Shown here piece after piece: positions 1-11,900 of a stretch of 64,000 nucleotides of DNA. The translations under genes were made by a program, and so were the position numbers. This DNA is from Plectosphaerella cucumerina (Eukaryota > Ascomycota > Sordariomycetes > Glomerellales > Plectosphaerellaceae): the NCBI GenBank assembly GCA_020746995.1, contig JAGPXD010000002.1, positions 1,922,001 to 1,986,000 of the forward strand. The letters are read 5' to 3'. The notes below the pieces were generated by a model, which made no database searches, had not been told where the DNA came from, and saw nothing but the letters and a program-made list of their open reading frames with translations. The first letter of the stretch is position 1; each line of letters starts with the position of its first letter.

Positions 1-655
1 ATGCCATACGGCGCTGGGTGATACCCATCGGTAGCTCGTCCGAGACTTCACCCGAGTACTCACAGAGGTTGCCGTTCTTCTTTTGAACGATCTGCAAGTA
101 CGGCAGTCGAGGCACTCTTTCGGATTGCGTGCATACTGTCTTCATGACCATCTAGTCCGAGACTTTCCCCGGACTTGCATACGGGGTTCGTCTGGGGTAG
201 GTAGTGCTAGGTACCACGAGCTTCTTCGTGCAGCCCAGGTCATGGTCAAGAGGGCCGAGGTTCGACGTGATATGTGAGGCTTCCCACTCGGGTAGCCGTG
301 AGAGGTTGGATGCTTCGTGATCATAGTACGTCACGAAAGTTGCACAGGTAGGAGGGATTGAGGGATCGGAGCCCGCCTCGTGAGCATGCTGGTTCCTCAC
401 AGGTTAACTTGAACTTGAAGTGGCTTGCCCTGGTGATGCCAACTCCTGAGAGGGATAGGCCGAGTCCGATCGGGGTAGCGGAACCAGGCCGCTATTCACG
501 TTATCGATTAAGATGCAGGGCTGGGGTGCAACAAACATTGTGATTCCACGGCCCAACCCAACTACATCTCTCCCATCCAACAGCACGCTTGTATCTTGCC
601 ATCGTATCGGTCACAGGCGCTTATTCGGGCTCTTATGCCTTGGAAGTCAATCTCA
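1..655. other. Left-edge noncoding stretch
   Basis: I see no convincing coding region. The short open frames here lack family motifs and overlap on both strands. The stretch probably holds the promoter side of the disrupted 2EXR gene that begins at 656. The string GTCCGAGACTT occurs twice, near 39 and 153, which may be chance. Confidence 0.4.
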
Positions 656-1610
656 ATGTCGACCTTTCACCCCTTTACCCGCCTGCCCGCGGAGGTTCGA
701 CTCATGATTTGGGAAAACGCCAAGTGGCCACGCATCGTACGACTCAAGTACGCCCCGCGCCCAGTGGTCTCGAACAAGCCTGCACCAGATCATAACCCTC
801 AAGACCCTCAAGACCCTCAAGACCATCAGGACCCTCAAGACCACCAGGACCCTCAAGACCACTAGGACCCTCAAGACCATCAAGAACCTCAAGACCATCA
901 AGAACCTCAAAACCATCAGGACTCTCTGTGGCTCTCAACCTCCCCGGCGCCCGCGATCTTCCACGTCTGCAAAGAAGCCCGCGCTGTCGCTTAAGACTCT
1001 CTACCGCAAGTCCTTCCGCTCTCCGCCCTCGTCCAGCCCCGAATGTTACGCATGGGTGGACTTTGAGACCGATATGATCTGCATGCCTGTGGCTGCGGCA
1101 TCGGCCCTTGGAGAGAACAGCAGTGAATGCGGCCTCATCCGGAGGCTCCAGCACGTCTGTTTCAACAGAAACGCGTTGGTGGATCTCTATGATATTGTCT
1201 TTACGGACTTTGTCGCGCTGGAAAGACTGGAGGTTATCAATAACAATTGCATTCACTACGACCGCATCCAGGACACGGCCATGATGGGCTCGGCACTTCG
1301 GAATCTACAGACCGACAAGGTCTGTATCATTGACAAAGAGACTGGCTTCGGGCGGCTCTTACACCTTAGGAAAGAGAGGACTGGAATGATCTACATCTCC
1401 GCGGCTCGGGAAGGGGTCCATCAGCGACTCAATGAATGGACGCCTTGGCAACCGATGCCGGAATTGCCAAGGGACGACTGGACATACGAATGGCCTTTGA
1501 CTTTGGCGCCTATGATGGAAACCGCTGCACCCCCCTCTGAGCTACGCCTTGGGCAACCGCAGGTTGGTGCAATGAGACTGTTCAGCCCCTGGCAATTCCC
1601 CCCCGTCTGA
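656..1610 (+). pseudogene. Disrupted 2EXR-domain gene
   Basis: The start at 656 gives MSTFHPFTRLPAEVRLMIW, the N-terminal signature of the 2EXR family, which is common in ascomycetes and often found in heterokaryon-incompatibility-type proteins. After about 46 codons the frame enters a 9-bp repeat that codes for Pro-Gln-Asp / His-Gln-Asp. It stops at TAG 863-865 inside one repeat unit. Past the stop the same frame gives the conserved HVCKEARAVA, then stops at 992. The rest of the family signature (KTLYRKSF, then ECYAWVDFETDMIC) continues in the next frame from about 993 to the stop at 1610. The gene is therefore broken twice, by a nonsense change and by a frameshift at about 990. An intron that skips both lesions would delete the conserved HVCKEAR motif, so I prefer decay (or sequence error) over splicing. 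The biochemical role of 2EXR is unknown. Confidence 0.6.
794..919 (+). repeat. 9-bp minisatellite (14 units)
   Basis: Fourteen consecutive 9-bp units of the type GACCCTCAA / GACCATCAG lie inside the 2EXR reading frame and code for PQD/HQD tripeptides. Unit 8 (857-865) reads GACCACTAG. It differs from a GACCACCAG neighbour by one C-to-T change that creates the stop. Such arrays change copy number readily by slippage. Confidence 0.85.
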
Positions 1611-2196
1611 ATTACAAATATATCTGGCGGAGACAGCTGCCCGTTTTACTGGATCGCGAGGTGTGCCAACCGTGGTGGCGGCAAAGTCCGCCGCGGACTC
1701 TGTTTTCGGGGGGTTCAGTGACGATCCGCCAGCGGAGGAGCCCCGGTTTAATGGAGGGGCAGCCATTGCACTGCTGCATAAACTCCGCCAGACAACACCC
1801 CGCCAACCACCTCGCCTCTCGGATTCGGGTTCCTCTTATGGCCCAGAACCGCTCTGGACTCTAAGCCGTGTCCGGGAACCCTTGAACCGGCGACTTTGGG
1901 TCGAATATGAAGGGCGCGTAGGATCATTCAGGGGTCATTGTGTGCGTGTCGCGGTGGACCTCTGTAAGCCACGACTTCAATTGATCTGTAAGCCGCGATT
2001 CATGACGTCGGAGGGTCGATACAGCCTCTAGCTATTTGTCTAGCACATCATGTTATAAAGGTTGCTCTGTCCCGGCTATGTTTAGTGTCGATTTCCGGTC
2101 CATCACGCACTAGCACTCAATCCAAGACAACTGCCACTTACCTACACCCTCTCTTCCATCATCAACATCATCTAGATACCAAAACACAGCTTCAAG
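1611..2196. other. Intergenic, promoter of NmrA-like gene
   Basis: No supported gene. An open frame at 1663-2031 has no family features and is rejected. The right part is the upstream region of the NmrA-like gene and contains a TATA-type element at 2054. Confidence 0.5.
2054..2059 (+). promoter_or_regulatory. Candidate TATA box of NmrA-like gene
   Basis: TATAAA lies 138 bp upstream of the ATG at 2197, within T-rich and A-rich flanks, and is followed by a CT-rich leader typical of fungal start regions. This is a sequence match only. Confidence 0.4.
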
Positions 2197-3284
2197 ATGA
2201 AGGTCACCATCGCAGGAGCCAGCGGCGAGACGGGCAAGTCCATCGTCCAGGGTCTTCTCGAATCTTCCGAGAACTTTGTGAGTCTCCCCCCCGCACCTCG
2301 CCCACAAGACTCCATCCTAACCCCTCGTCAGGAAATCACAGCCCTCGCTCGCGAGTCGTCCATCAACGGCTCCAGATACCAAGCCCTCAGGGAGAGCGGC
2401 GTCACTCTCGTCGCCGTCGACCTCGCCGGGTCGGAAGATGATCTGGCCAAGGCCCTCGCCGGCGCCGAAGTTGTCATCTCCACGCTCCCGGTCTTCGATG
2501 CCCGTGACCAGATCATCCTGGCCAATGCTGCCAAGAAGGCTGGCGTCAAGCGCTTCGTGCCCTCCTTCTTCGCCACCGTCGCGCCCCCCAGCGGCGTCAT
2601 CGCCCTTCGAGAAGAGGTTCGTCGGGCCCATCACTTGTCCCGTGATTCAGCTCGCTAATATTCCGGCAGAAAGAAAAGGTCCTGAACCACATCAAGAAGA
2701 TTCACCTCCCCTACACCCACATCGACGTCGGATGGTGGTACCAGATCACGCCCCCTCGCCTTCCCTCCGGCCGTATTGACAACTTCGTCCTCCTTCCGCC
2801 GCAGGGCCTCGTCGGCGAAGGTGCTGTCCCATCTGCCTACACGGACAACCGCGACATTGGCCGCTACGTGGCCCGGATCATCGCCGACCCGCGGACGCTC
2901 AACAAGGCCGTCTTCGCGTACAGCGAGGTCCTGACGCAGCGCCAGGTCTGGGAGGCCGTCGAGCGCGTCGGCGGCGAGAAGCTCGAGTACAACTATATCC
3001 CCGTCGACAAGGTCGAGGCGCAGCGTGCCGAGGCTCGCAAGGCGGTCGAGGCGGACCCCGCGAATGTGGGCGCCGTCATGGCACTGGCTGGGGCGGACTA
3101 TGGCTACTCCCTGAATGTGAGAGGCGACAACGCGCCTGAGTACGCCAAGTACCTGGGATACCTGGATGCTAAGGAGCTGTACCCTGATCTGGAGTACACC
3201 AAGTTTGATGACTTCCTTGCCCAGCTCGTCGAGGGTAAGGTCAAGAGGGTCTACGCTGATGACCCGAGGTTCGGAGGGCAGTAG
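2197..3284 (+). CDS. NmrA-like / isoflavone reductase-like NAD(P)-binding protein
   Basis: Three exons: 2197-2277, 2332-2616 and 2670-3284 (326 aa). Introns of 54 and 53 bp have GTGAGT/CAG and GTTCGT/CAG ends, with a CTAAC near the first acceptor. The N-terminus KVTIAGASGETGKSIVQGL is a Rossmann fold with the GxxGxxG pattern of atypical short-chain dehydrogenases. The motifs VVISTLPVFD and AAKKAGVKRFVPS follow, as in NmrA and isoflavone reductase-like proteins. Members bind NAD(P)H and act either as redox sensors (NmrA) or as reductases of aromatic compounds. The substrate cannot be told from sequence. The first intron is a multiple of three and has no stop, so an unspliced reading would insert 18 residues. 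The start ATG follows a CAAG context and is the first in frame. Confidence 0.85.
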
Positions 3285-3989
3285 ACTTGATGATAGGGGG
3301 TTGGGGAAGCATGTGGATCGTGGTTTTTGATAGCGAAAGAAGGAGGTATCTAGGAACATAGTAATGCCTGAAACCTTTGAAAGCCTGGGGGTGGTTGGAC
3401 CTCATCACGTGTCTCATAATTGAAGGAGCTTGTCTGAGCGCCGCATCAGTTTCTCGACTGCATCTCGTTCAGTATCGAGAGGTGTGATTAATGACAGGCG
3501 ACGTACACGAACTCTGTCCATAATTTGCACTAAACCTGGATCAGCAGTCTGGTTCCTGAGTTTACTTCGTTCCCGATACGCAACAAGCTTTAGGCACAAC
3601 GTCCCGAGACATCTTGGAGAACTACGTCAGCAGCAGAGCAGGGCCCAAGCTTCCACCTCTCGAAGCTATCGCGGTCCCTCGAGGTTCGAGGTTGGATCGA
3701 TGCGCAGGTCGATGATTCCAAATAGTGGCTCGCTGCGACTGCGAATTGATTGACATGATACTCTGCGTCTGCTGTGCTGATTGACCCAAACTCGACAGTG
3801 TTGCAATGTGCTGAGCTGGTCAATTGAGCTCCAACTTGCGTCGACGAATGTGCCCCACTTTACTGTACCTGTGACACCACCCGTCGGTCGTGGTTGCTTC
3901 CCTGACAAGTGTTGGTGCACGGCCACACTCATCGGGTGTCCGCGATCCAACTTCCTCTCCTTCGAACCGACCGCCACCAAACCGCAACA
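3285..3989. other. Intergenic between NmrA-like gene and sec3
   Basis: No supported gene. It should hold the 3' end of the NmrA-like gene and the promoter and leader of sec3. The sec3 frame is open upstream to 3890, but the family N-terminus begins at 3990. Confidence 0.45.
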
Positions 3990-6900
3990 ATGGACCGCGC
4001 GGCGCGGTTCGAAGACGAAAAGCGCCGCATCGTCGAGAGCCTGTTCACCAAGAAGGATGTCGACGGATCACGTCAGTGCCGCCCCCGTTCCCTCCACCCG
4101 CTCCCTCTCCCGCCCGCGCACGCGTCGCTGACCTACGTACCTACCTCCCAGTCCTTGAGACGTACATCACGCACATCCGCATAACAGAATACTCCTCCTA
4201 CCCGACATCGCCCCCTCCGCCCCAGGCGCGCACCCCCGAGTCGAGGAAGCCGCGCGTCATCATCGTCGCCGTCCGCAAGTCTGGGCGCGTGCGCATGCAC
4301 AAGTCCAAGGAGAACCCCAACGGCACCTTCTCCATCGGCAAGACATGGAACCTCGACGACCTCACCGCCATCGGCTCCTTCACCGGTCCCCCGACCTCTC
4401 CGACCAACAAGGAATGGGCCGGCGAGACGGGATTTACCGTCACCCTCGGCAAGCCCTACTTTTGGGACTCGCAGTCTGACAAGGAAAAGAAGTTCTTCAT
4501 CGCCAGTCTCATCAAGATCTATGGCAAATACACTGGCGGTCGCTCCCCGGAGCTGACGGGATTCGATCTCGGAGAGCTGGAGCAGGTCACTAGCAACAGA
4601 CGGCCACCTCCTCAGAGATCGCCTGTCCCGGAAATGCCCTCGTACCCACCAAGAAACGACAACGTACCAAGGAATGACAACGTCCCGAGGAACGACAATA
4701 TACCAAGGAATGACAATGCGTCTTTCAGAAGCGACACCATCCAGAGAAACGACAATGCATCATTTAGGAGCGACACCATCCCGAGAAACGATAATGCATC
4801 GTTCAGGAGCGACAATATGACGAGGAACGATAACTCATCATTCAGAAGCGATAATGCATCAAGGAACGATAGCGACGCCTCCAGTATCCCCTCGCGCCCA
4901 CGGGAACCCATGCCGACGCCCATCCCAGTACCAGGACCAGGCGCCTTCCCTCCAAGTCGTCTTGCTACCCCTGACTCCTTCGCTTCGCCGTCACCTCAGC
5001 TGCCGCAACAGGCAGAACGTCCCCCCGAAAGGAGACGACCTCCAATGGACCCCTTGCGACCGCAGGGTGCCACCGATCAGGATCTGGTGCCAGCGCCGCT
5101 TATGAGCCCGGGGCTGCGCCGAGAACCGGTCGCGCCGCCCCCTCGTAGCATGGAGCGCATGTCACCTCGCAAGCTTTCGGGTTCCTTCAAGGACCGACCA
5201 ACTACTCCCGGCTCTTTCAAAGACCGTCCTATCACCCCTGGCTCATTCAAAGATCGCCCGGTCACCCCTGGCTCTCTCAAGGATCGTCCCGTCACTCCGC
5301 TCGTTGACCCATCTCCAGCTCCTGCGCTCCCTTCTCCTTCTCCTGTTCCCCCTTCTACTTCTCCCGCCCTCCCCTCCAGCGACGCAACACCGGCCGCCCC
5401 CTCTCCCGCGGAAGACTCTGAAGCTTCTCGCCCCGGCCTTGGGCCTATGATCAAGAAGTCGAGAGGAGAGATTGCCGGCGCCCTCTGGAAAGCCGCCAGC
5501 GCCGCGAATGCCGCCAGCGCTTTCAAACCCCGTCCTGGTGGCGCCGGAGACAGGCTTCGACAGGCTGCACAGGCAAAGCCGGCGGAAGATGGCTCGGACG
5601 GCATCACTGGTGTCTTCCAACCGCCGCCAAAGCCAAAGGTAGAGGAGCCAGAACCGACGCCTGAGGAGGTCCCGGCTGCGGCAGCACCCCCGCCTGTGCC
5701 GCCAGTATCGGCGGCTCGAAACGCCGAGGTGCCGTCGGTCAGGATCACCGTGCCAAACTCTAGTCGGCCCTCAAGCTTGCAGGCAACTGTCAAGCGCACA
5801 GACGCCCCACAGCTGGAGGAGAAGAAGAGCAGCGAGTCCATCAAGGAGGAGGCGCGGAAGTCCGTTATTACCGGCAACGACGCAAAGTACGTCGCCGCTC
5901 TCGGCATCGACCCCTCCATCCTGGACCAGAGGAGCACCGAGTTTGGAAAGTGGCTGGACCACTTCGGCTTCGTCCCTGGGGAGAAGATGCGCAGCCTGCG
6001 TTGGGATGAGATGAAGATCGACATTGACCGAGAACTGGACAAGGCGCAGGCCGGTGGTTGGCTGGCCAGATTCCGCGAGAACGACGAACGTGTCGACGCC
6101 ATGAAGAGGGGTTTCGATGTCGCCATGGCTGAGTGTGACGAGCTGGATAATCTCCTGACTCTCTACGGCGTTGAGCTTGGGGTGAGCCCTTCTCCCGTGA
6201 TGTGACCGATTTCCGAGTCATTGCTGACCCCCCGCGCCAGACATTGTCCGAAGATATCGCGTATATTGAAGCCCAGGGCCAGGGTCTCCAAGTGCAAACC
6301 TCCAACCAGAAGCTTCTGAAGAAGGAGCTGGAATCTCTACTGGAAACCATTTCCATCGACTCGAACGACCTTGTGGCTCTTGAACGCGCACCGCTTGAAA
6401 CATCCGACGGCATCAAGGATGTTGAATCGGCGCTGGTCATGCTATCCCAATCTATGGTCAAAATGGACCCTAGCCTTGGCACAGAGTCCTCCAAGGACAG
6501 CTCAGCAAATCCTGGTGCAACAGAGGATGTCGACCAGTCCGCAGAACCCTACAACGCCGACTACGGGCGGATGCGGGTCGTTCAAGAGAAGAAGCAGATG
6601 TGCCTGCAAAAAAGCGCGCTCTTCATGCGTCGCTTGGTCGAGTACATGGCTCGGCAATTCATCCAGGCTCACCAGGAGACTTCGCGCCAGCTGAGCGAAG
6701 CCCTGTCACGCAAGGTCGATTCCCGCCACCACGATGCCGCACGAGACAAGCTCTGGATGTACAGCCCACTCATGCTTTACGCCAAGGACTTCGACATCAA
6801 GAACTGGGACCGCATGCTGCAGCTGTACCAGGACCAGAGCCAGTCCGTCTATAACACGGAGTTCCTTCACATCATTAAGGCCTATAAGAAGAACGCCCGC

Positions 6901-8352
6901 AAGATGAGCTCCGAGGAGGCTGTGGACATCCTCTTCACGTCATATGCCGAGAAGAAGGAGGAGGGAACTCTGACGACTGCTAGGAAGCTGACCGTCAAGC
7001 GCAGTCAGACGCTCGCCAAGTCTCTGCGCAACCCTCTGGACAGCAGTAGTAAATCTAACCTGAGGGCAAGCGAGAGTCAGAGCCTCCCCTACGAGACCTT
7101 TGGAACCATCCTCGACGACATTATGCCCCTGGTGGAGATGGAGCAGAACTTCATCGTCGACTTCTTCCACGCCACAGCCATCAACCAGACGGATTTCGCC
7201 GAGGCAGCTAGCGCGACGCACCCGAGAGACCGCATGGGTGGTGATCTCCGGAGACACCGTATGATGGAGCCCGATCGCGAGCTGGCGCGGCGGGTGACCA
7301 AGGCGATGGAGATCATATTTGGCTTCTTGGAACATGAGCTGACCAAGCTTGTCGAGTGGGTTATCATGGCAGACAGCCTGTAAGTTTATATCTGCTCACT
7401 ACTCAGTATCATTGCTGACACATGGAACAGTCAAGGCGTCGGTGTCCTGGCGGCACTGGAGCGGCAAATGGCCGACATCTCGCAAACGAACCAGGACTTC
7501 CTCAACACAGTCATGCAGAAGCTGCACGGTCACCTGGAGAACCGCTTCAAGAAGTTTGTGGACGACCAGATCCGAGCCATTGAGGAGACAAAGGTCAAGA
7601 TCAACAAGCGCAAGGGCGTCATCTCCTTCATCCGCATCTTCCCCAACTTCACGTCGGCGGTGGAAAACATCCTCGCCGGCGTCGACCCCAACCTCGAGGT
7701 CCGCAGCATGGTCGACCGCGAGTACAGCCGCATCCTCAAGTCCATGTTCGACTCCCTCAAAATCATCGCGCGCGAGAATCCCGCCGTCGCCGTCAACGCC
7801 GGCTCCACGGCTGACCCAGAGGACAAGGAGGCCCTCAACTTCCACATCCTCCTCATCGAGAACGCAAACCACTACCTCGAAGAGGTCGACACCCGCGGCC
7901 TCGAGGTCCTCGACGAGTGGCACGCAAACGCCCAGGCCGAGCTCGACGAGCACATGCGCCTCTACATCGACGCCGTCGTCCGCCGTCCCCTCGGCAGGCT
8001 GCTCGAGTACCTCGAGAACATCGAGGCCCAGCTCGCCTCGGGCAAGCTCGGCCCCAGCATCGCCGCCCAACCCTCCAACTCGCGCGGAATCTTCAACAAG
8101 ACCCTCGGCGCCTACGACGCAAAGGAGGTCCGCAAGGGCATCGAGACGCTGCGCAAGCGCGTCGAGAAGCACTTTGGCGACGAGGACCCGACTGTCAGCA
8201 AGAACCTTGTCGCCAAGGTTCTGCAGCAGTGCGAGCGTTTCTATGGCGATATCGAGCTGCGTGTTGGCCGCATCACCAGCGAGGTGTATGGCGGCGACGT
8301 GCTGTTCGAGTGGCCTCGGCAGGAGGTCAAGAGCGGGTTTTCGACGAGATAA
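3990..8352 (+). CDS. sec3: Exocyst complex component Sec3
   Basis: Four exons: 3990-4071, 4152-6181, 6241-7379 and 7431-8352, giving 1,390 aa, the usual fungal Sec3 size. Introns are 80, 59 and 51 bp. The N-terminus (MDRAARFEDEKRRIVESLF, then a segment with HITRITEY-like and RVRMHKSKENPNG motifs at about residues 30-160) is the PH-like region by which Sec3 binds phosphoinositides and Rho/Cdc42 GTPases. Residues about 180-620 are low complexity and carry two tandem repeat blocks. The last 750 residues form the helical Sec3 C-terminal region, with long coiled stretches such as EDIAYIEAQGQGLQVQTSNQ. As in other fungi, Sec3 should mark the hyphal tip plasma membrane and tether secretory vesicles with the other seven exocyst subunits. 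The start was chosen because splicing from 3990 joins exon 2 in phase (VDGSL-LETY). Confidence 0.92.
4650..4878 (+). repeat. Asn-Asp-rich tandem repeat within Sec3
   Basis: The DNA encodes repeated RNDN units, first as short 5-residue steps (PRNDNVPRNDN) and then as longer RNDNASFRSDTI steps. The region is rich in Asn, Asp, Ser and Arg and lies in the disordered linker between the PH-like and helical parts of Sec3. Confidence 0.8.
5180..5299 (+). repeat. Four 30-bp units encoding GSFKDRPxTP in Sec3
   Basis: Four exact-length 10-residue repeats (GSFKDRPTTP, GSFKDRPITP, GSFKDRPVTP, GSLKDRPVTP). Each ends in Thr-Pro, the minimal site for proline-directed kinases. One is preceded by SPRKLS, so phosphorylation by CDK or MAPK is plausible but unproven. 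Confidence 0.85.
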
Positions 8353-8908
8353 TATCCCATACAGCTATAGTAAACATCAATGTGAATGACTGCTACGACT
8401 GAACACTTGTTGCGGTGATTTACCTGGTGAAATCTCACGTTGGATGGCGTGTCGTCGTGAGAAGTTGAGACAGACGACAGCCAGAATTTGGTACTCTCTC
8501 CAATATGCATCACTCCCATCAACGCTCACCGACACTGCTCCTGAATCGCTGTCTCTAATCATGATGTATTGACGTCACCAAAGTCCCATTCCCATTCCCT
8601 AATGTGCCTCGCGCACTCTCGCTGAGGAGACCGTCGCGTCTCGAAGAAAATAAGGGGAACCTCGGACGCCGAACGACCGTTACAATGCAGTTTCTGTGGT
8701 GAATCCGGAGTCCGTCCCGTCATTGCAAGCCCCATTCCCTCATGTAGAGCCCGTCTGTCCATCCCATCGTGATAGACTCTCGGAGCCCAGCGTTCCCCGT
8801 TGGAATGCTTCATACATGCGTGCCCCGTTACAGTCTCGTGGCGACCGCGAGGGTCTCGTCTCGTGTTCGTGAACGTCGTTGTTGACGGGCCGTATGACTG
8901 TGGCCCGT
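8353..8908. other. Convergent 3' region of sec3 and ufd4
   Basis: The two flanking genes end toward each other here. I see no gene, only AT-richer sequence as expected for two 3' untranslated regions. Confidence 0.5.
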
Positions 8909-11900
8909 CTAAGAGAGGTGGAAGGCGCCCTGGCCCTCCTTGATGGCCGTGAACAGTTGCTTTCTCATAACGTCAAGGCTGGTGTAGTCGGGGAGCTTGA
9001 GGTAGTTGACGCAAGTCATGACGCTGGGGAGGTAGTCGTCAGACGTGTACGGAGCCTCGCTGGGCTTGCACACAACTGTGAACATGGGCGTAAGAGCTTT
9101 GAAGCCTGGGAGGGGTTAGCACGCAGCAAGAAGGAGGCATTTGATGTTGGGACTTGACTCACCTCCAATTGGAAGCTTGGGGCTGCCGGTGGTGAACTGG
9201 AGGAAGTCCCGGCGCGAGGCGGGGGAGAGCTCGCTCATGGTCTGCAGCAAGTTCTTGACGCTCTTGCTATCCATGTTGAACCCATGATCGGCCTTGATCG
9301 AGTCCATCAGTGCTGCAAGTGGTTAGCTGTGTTCAGTGAACTATGCCGCGACCGAAACTTACTCTCAAGTGACCAGTCCTCATCAACACGCCCGAACAGC
9401 GAGACCAGTTCATCAGGCGTGAAAGCGCTCAGCGCAGAGTACGGGAAGACTTGCGTGAAGCCAGCGCGGAAAGCGTCGACCTGCCGGCGAACACCGGTGC
9501 CCAGAGTCATGTCGATCACCTTGTCCAGATAGCTGTCCACATTGTCGATGGTGACCTTGGCATGCGAGCCACCGGGAATGAGTTCAATCTCCGGGTATCC
9601 GGGCAGAGTGAAGTCGAGACACAGGTCTTCAAGACGAACGCCGTCGATCACGATGTCCTGGGTGTCGACGACCTTCTGCGCAGCAGTGCGGTTGGGGTCT
9701 TCGTCGATCGCCTTCTTGGCCAGGGAGAACATCTTGATCGTCTTCAGCGACCGGGCTAGGCCGGGATCGACAACCTTGACGGCGCCCAGGGACGGCTTGA
9801 CGCCCATAGAAGCAACGTCGCCGATGCGGAAGAAGATGGGGTTAAAGTTGAGATCGATGATGCGAGAGTCGATCATGGACCTGGCCACAAACTTGCCGAG
9901 CATCTTGAAAGACTGCATGATGCGCTCGCCGTTGGCGGTCGTCGCCTCATCGTCGCTTAGGGGCCGAGGGAACAGACCGCTCGCGCCCGAGATGTACTGG
10001 TCCGAGTCGGCCGAATCCGTCTCGCGCCACAGCTTGAGCTTCTTCTTAGAGAATTCCTTGGAGACCGTCGAGTAGAACTCGAGCGTCGGACCGAGGCCAG
10101 TGCCGACTTCCTCGAAGTATTCCACCTCGAGAATGCTTTGTGAAGCTCCGTACAGCTCCATGACCTTGAGGGCTGACTCGAGAATCTTGGACCTCGAGAT
10201 GCGGACCTTCTGGCGTTGCAGGCGTCCCAGGAAGGGTCGCTCGTTGTGGCGATCCCGGCGCGATTCCTCGACTGACTGGGCGTTCTGCCAGCGAGTCATA
10301 GAGCGAGCATAGCCAAACGAGGTAGACTGCAGGAACAGGTGGCGGGTCTCGAAGGGGAAGATGAACGGATACAGCCGGGCGAGGTCCTCAGCCCAGCTGG
10401 GGAGGCAGTTGCTCGCGACGACCAAGGGCTCCTCGAGCTGGCGGTTGAGCTTCGCAGTGAGCTTGGTGTTCACGAATTGCGACAGAGGCTCGACGTTGAG
10501 GCGCACAGTGTCCTTGTTCTCCAAGAGAACGTCCTCAACATTGGCATTCAAGTCGTGGAGGAGATTGAGCAGGCGGAGAATGGACGCGGTCGCAGGATGC
10601 TTTGCCAGAGATGCCGGGATGCCGTCGACATTGTCCTCGCCGTTGCTGTCCGAGTTGAAGCCGAAAGAGACATTGCTCTCTGGAGGCGGAGGTCCGGGGG
10701 CGCGGCGGAACTTAATCGGGTGGACGGTAGACCACAGGCTGCGGCTCAGGTGCTCCTCAGACTTGGACGCTGCAACGTGGACTGCGCGGTAGATAGTCGT
10801 CTCACTCGGGATCGGCTTGCCGTCCAGCGAGAATTCGATGTGCCAGTCCTGGGGCACTGCCTGGATGGCAGCAGCGTAGGACATGGGCCTCGAAAGAGCA
10901 GACGGGGAGGGACTCTGCTGAGGGTTTTGCTGAGGAGGGGGGCTGAAGAGTGAGCCGGCTCGAGTAGGGAGCCCGGAGCTTCCCTGGGCGGGAGTCGGGA
11001 TGCGCGTGCCGTCCTCATCACGGGCGGTCACCTTGCCACCAGCGGCGACTTCGAGATTCACGGCGCCAGGGTCAGGTGCTGGTGACTCGGCCATATCTTC
11101 GTCGAGCTCGCCGACGATGGCGTCGAGGGCGCTAGTGCTGCCCATCTCCTCGTCGTCCGTCAGCTGCTTCTCGTCGGCACACTCCAAGGCGTCCTGGAGG
11201 TCGTCATCGTTGTCGATGGGAGGATGAGCAGGAGGCGGGGTCTCAGTCGACGCGGGACCTTGTCGACGGCTGGACCTGCGAAGTGAAGCCTTTTCTTGAG
11301 CGCTCACAGTCTGGTCAGGAGTGGCCGGGGTGTCGGTCTGAAGCAACGACCTCGACTTTGCCTTGCGCGAAGACCGCGATGAGCCAGACGGGCCAGGAGC
11401 AGGCGGCGGCGGAGGAATTGGGCTCGAGCCAGAAGCGGCAGAGGCTCGTTCCGCAAATCGAGCTGCGGCCTCGCGGCTCAGCCCGCTGGCTCCAGCCATA
11501 GCGGCAAGGGCCCTTGAGAGAGTGTCGGCTCTGCGAGAACCGCGGGGGCGCTCGGACAAGCTGATGCGCGGTCGAAGATAGTCATCCAGAGACTTGAACG
11601 TTGCAATCGCGTGGATGGAGACCATTATGTTGCGATACGCGCGAGGAATGTCCGAATCATCGTCGGCCACAAGCTTGAGGCGGATCTGCTTGGCAAGCAT
11701 CGACGCAGCGCTGCTGCGGTGGTCGAAGGTGTTGTGATGCACAGTGATGACCTCGAAATGCTCAGATCTACTGAGGAGGTCCTGGAGCTTGTGGATCATG
11801 ACACTGAAGGGAGTTGCCGGCGAGTCAGCTGTGGCAGTCTTGGGCCTGGCCTTGACAGTTGTGCCCATGAAGACCTGAAGGAAGGTGGATTGAGCGGCTC

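Noticed and set aside
1663..2031. 122-codon plus-strand frame between the 2EXR remnant and the NmrA-like gene
   Set aside because: It has no family features and mixed codon use, and it overlaps other frames; likely chance.
3890..3989. Upstream start for the sec3 long frame
   Set aside because: The frame from 3890 is a different phase from the true first exon. The Sec3 N-terminus MDRAARFEDEK begins at 3990 and splices in phase.
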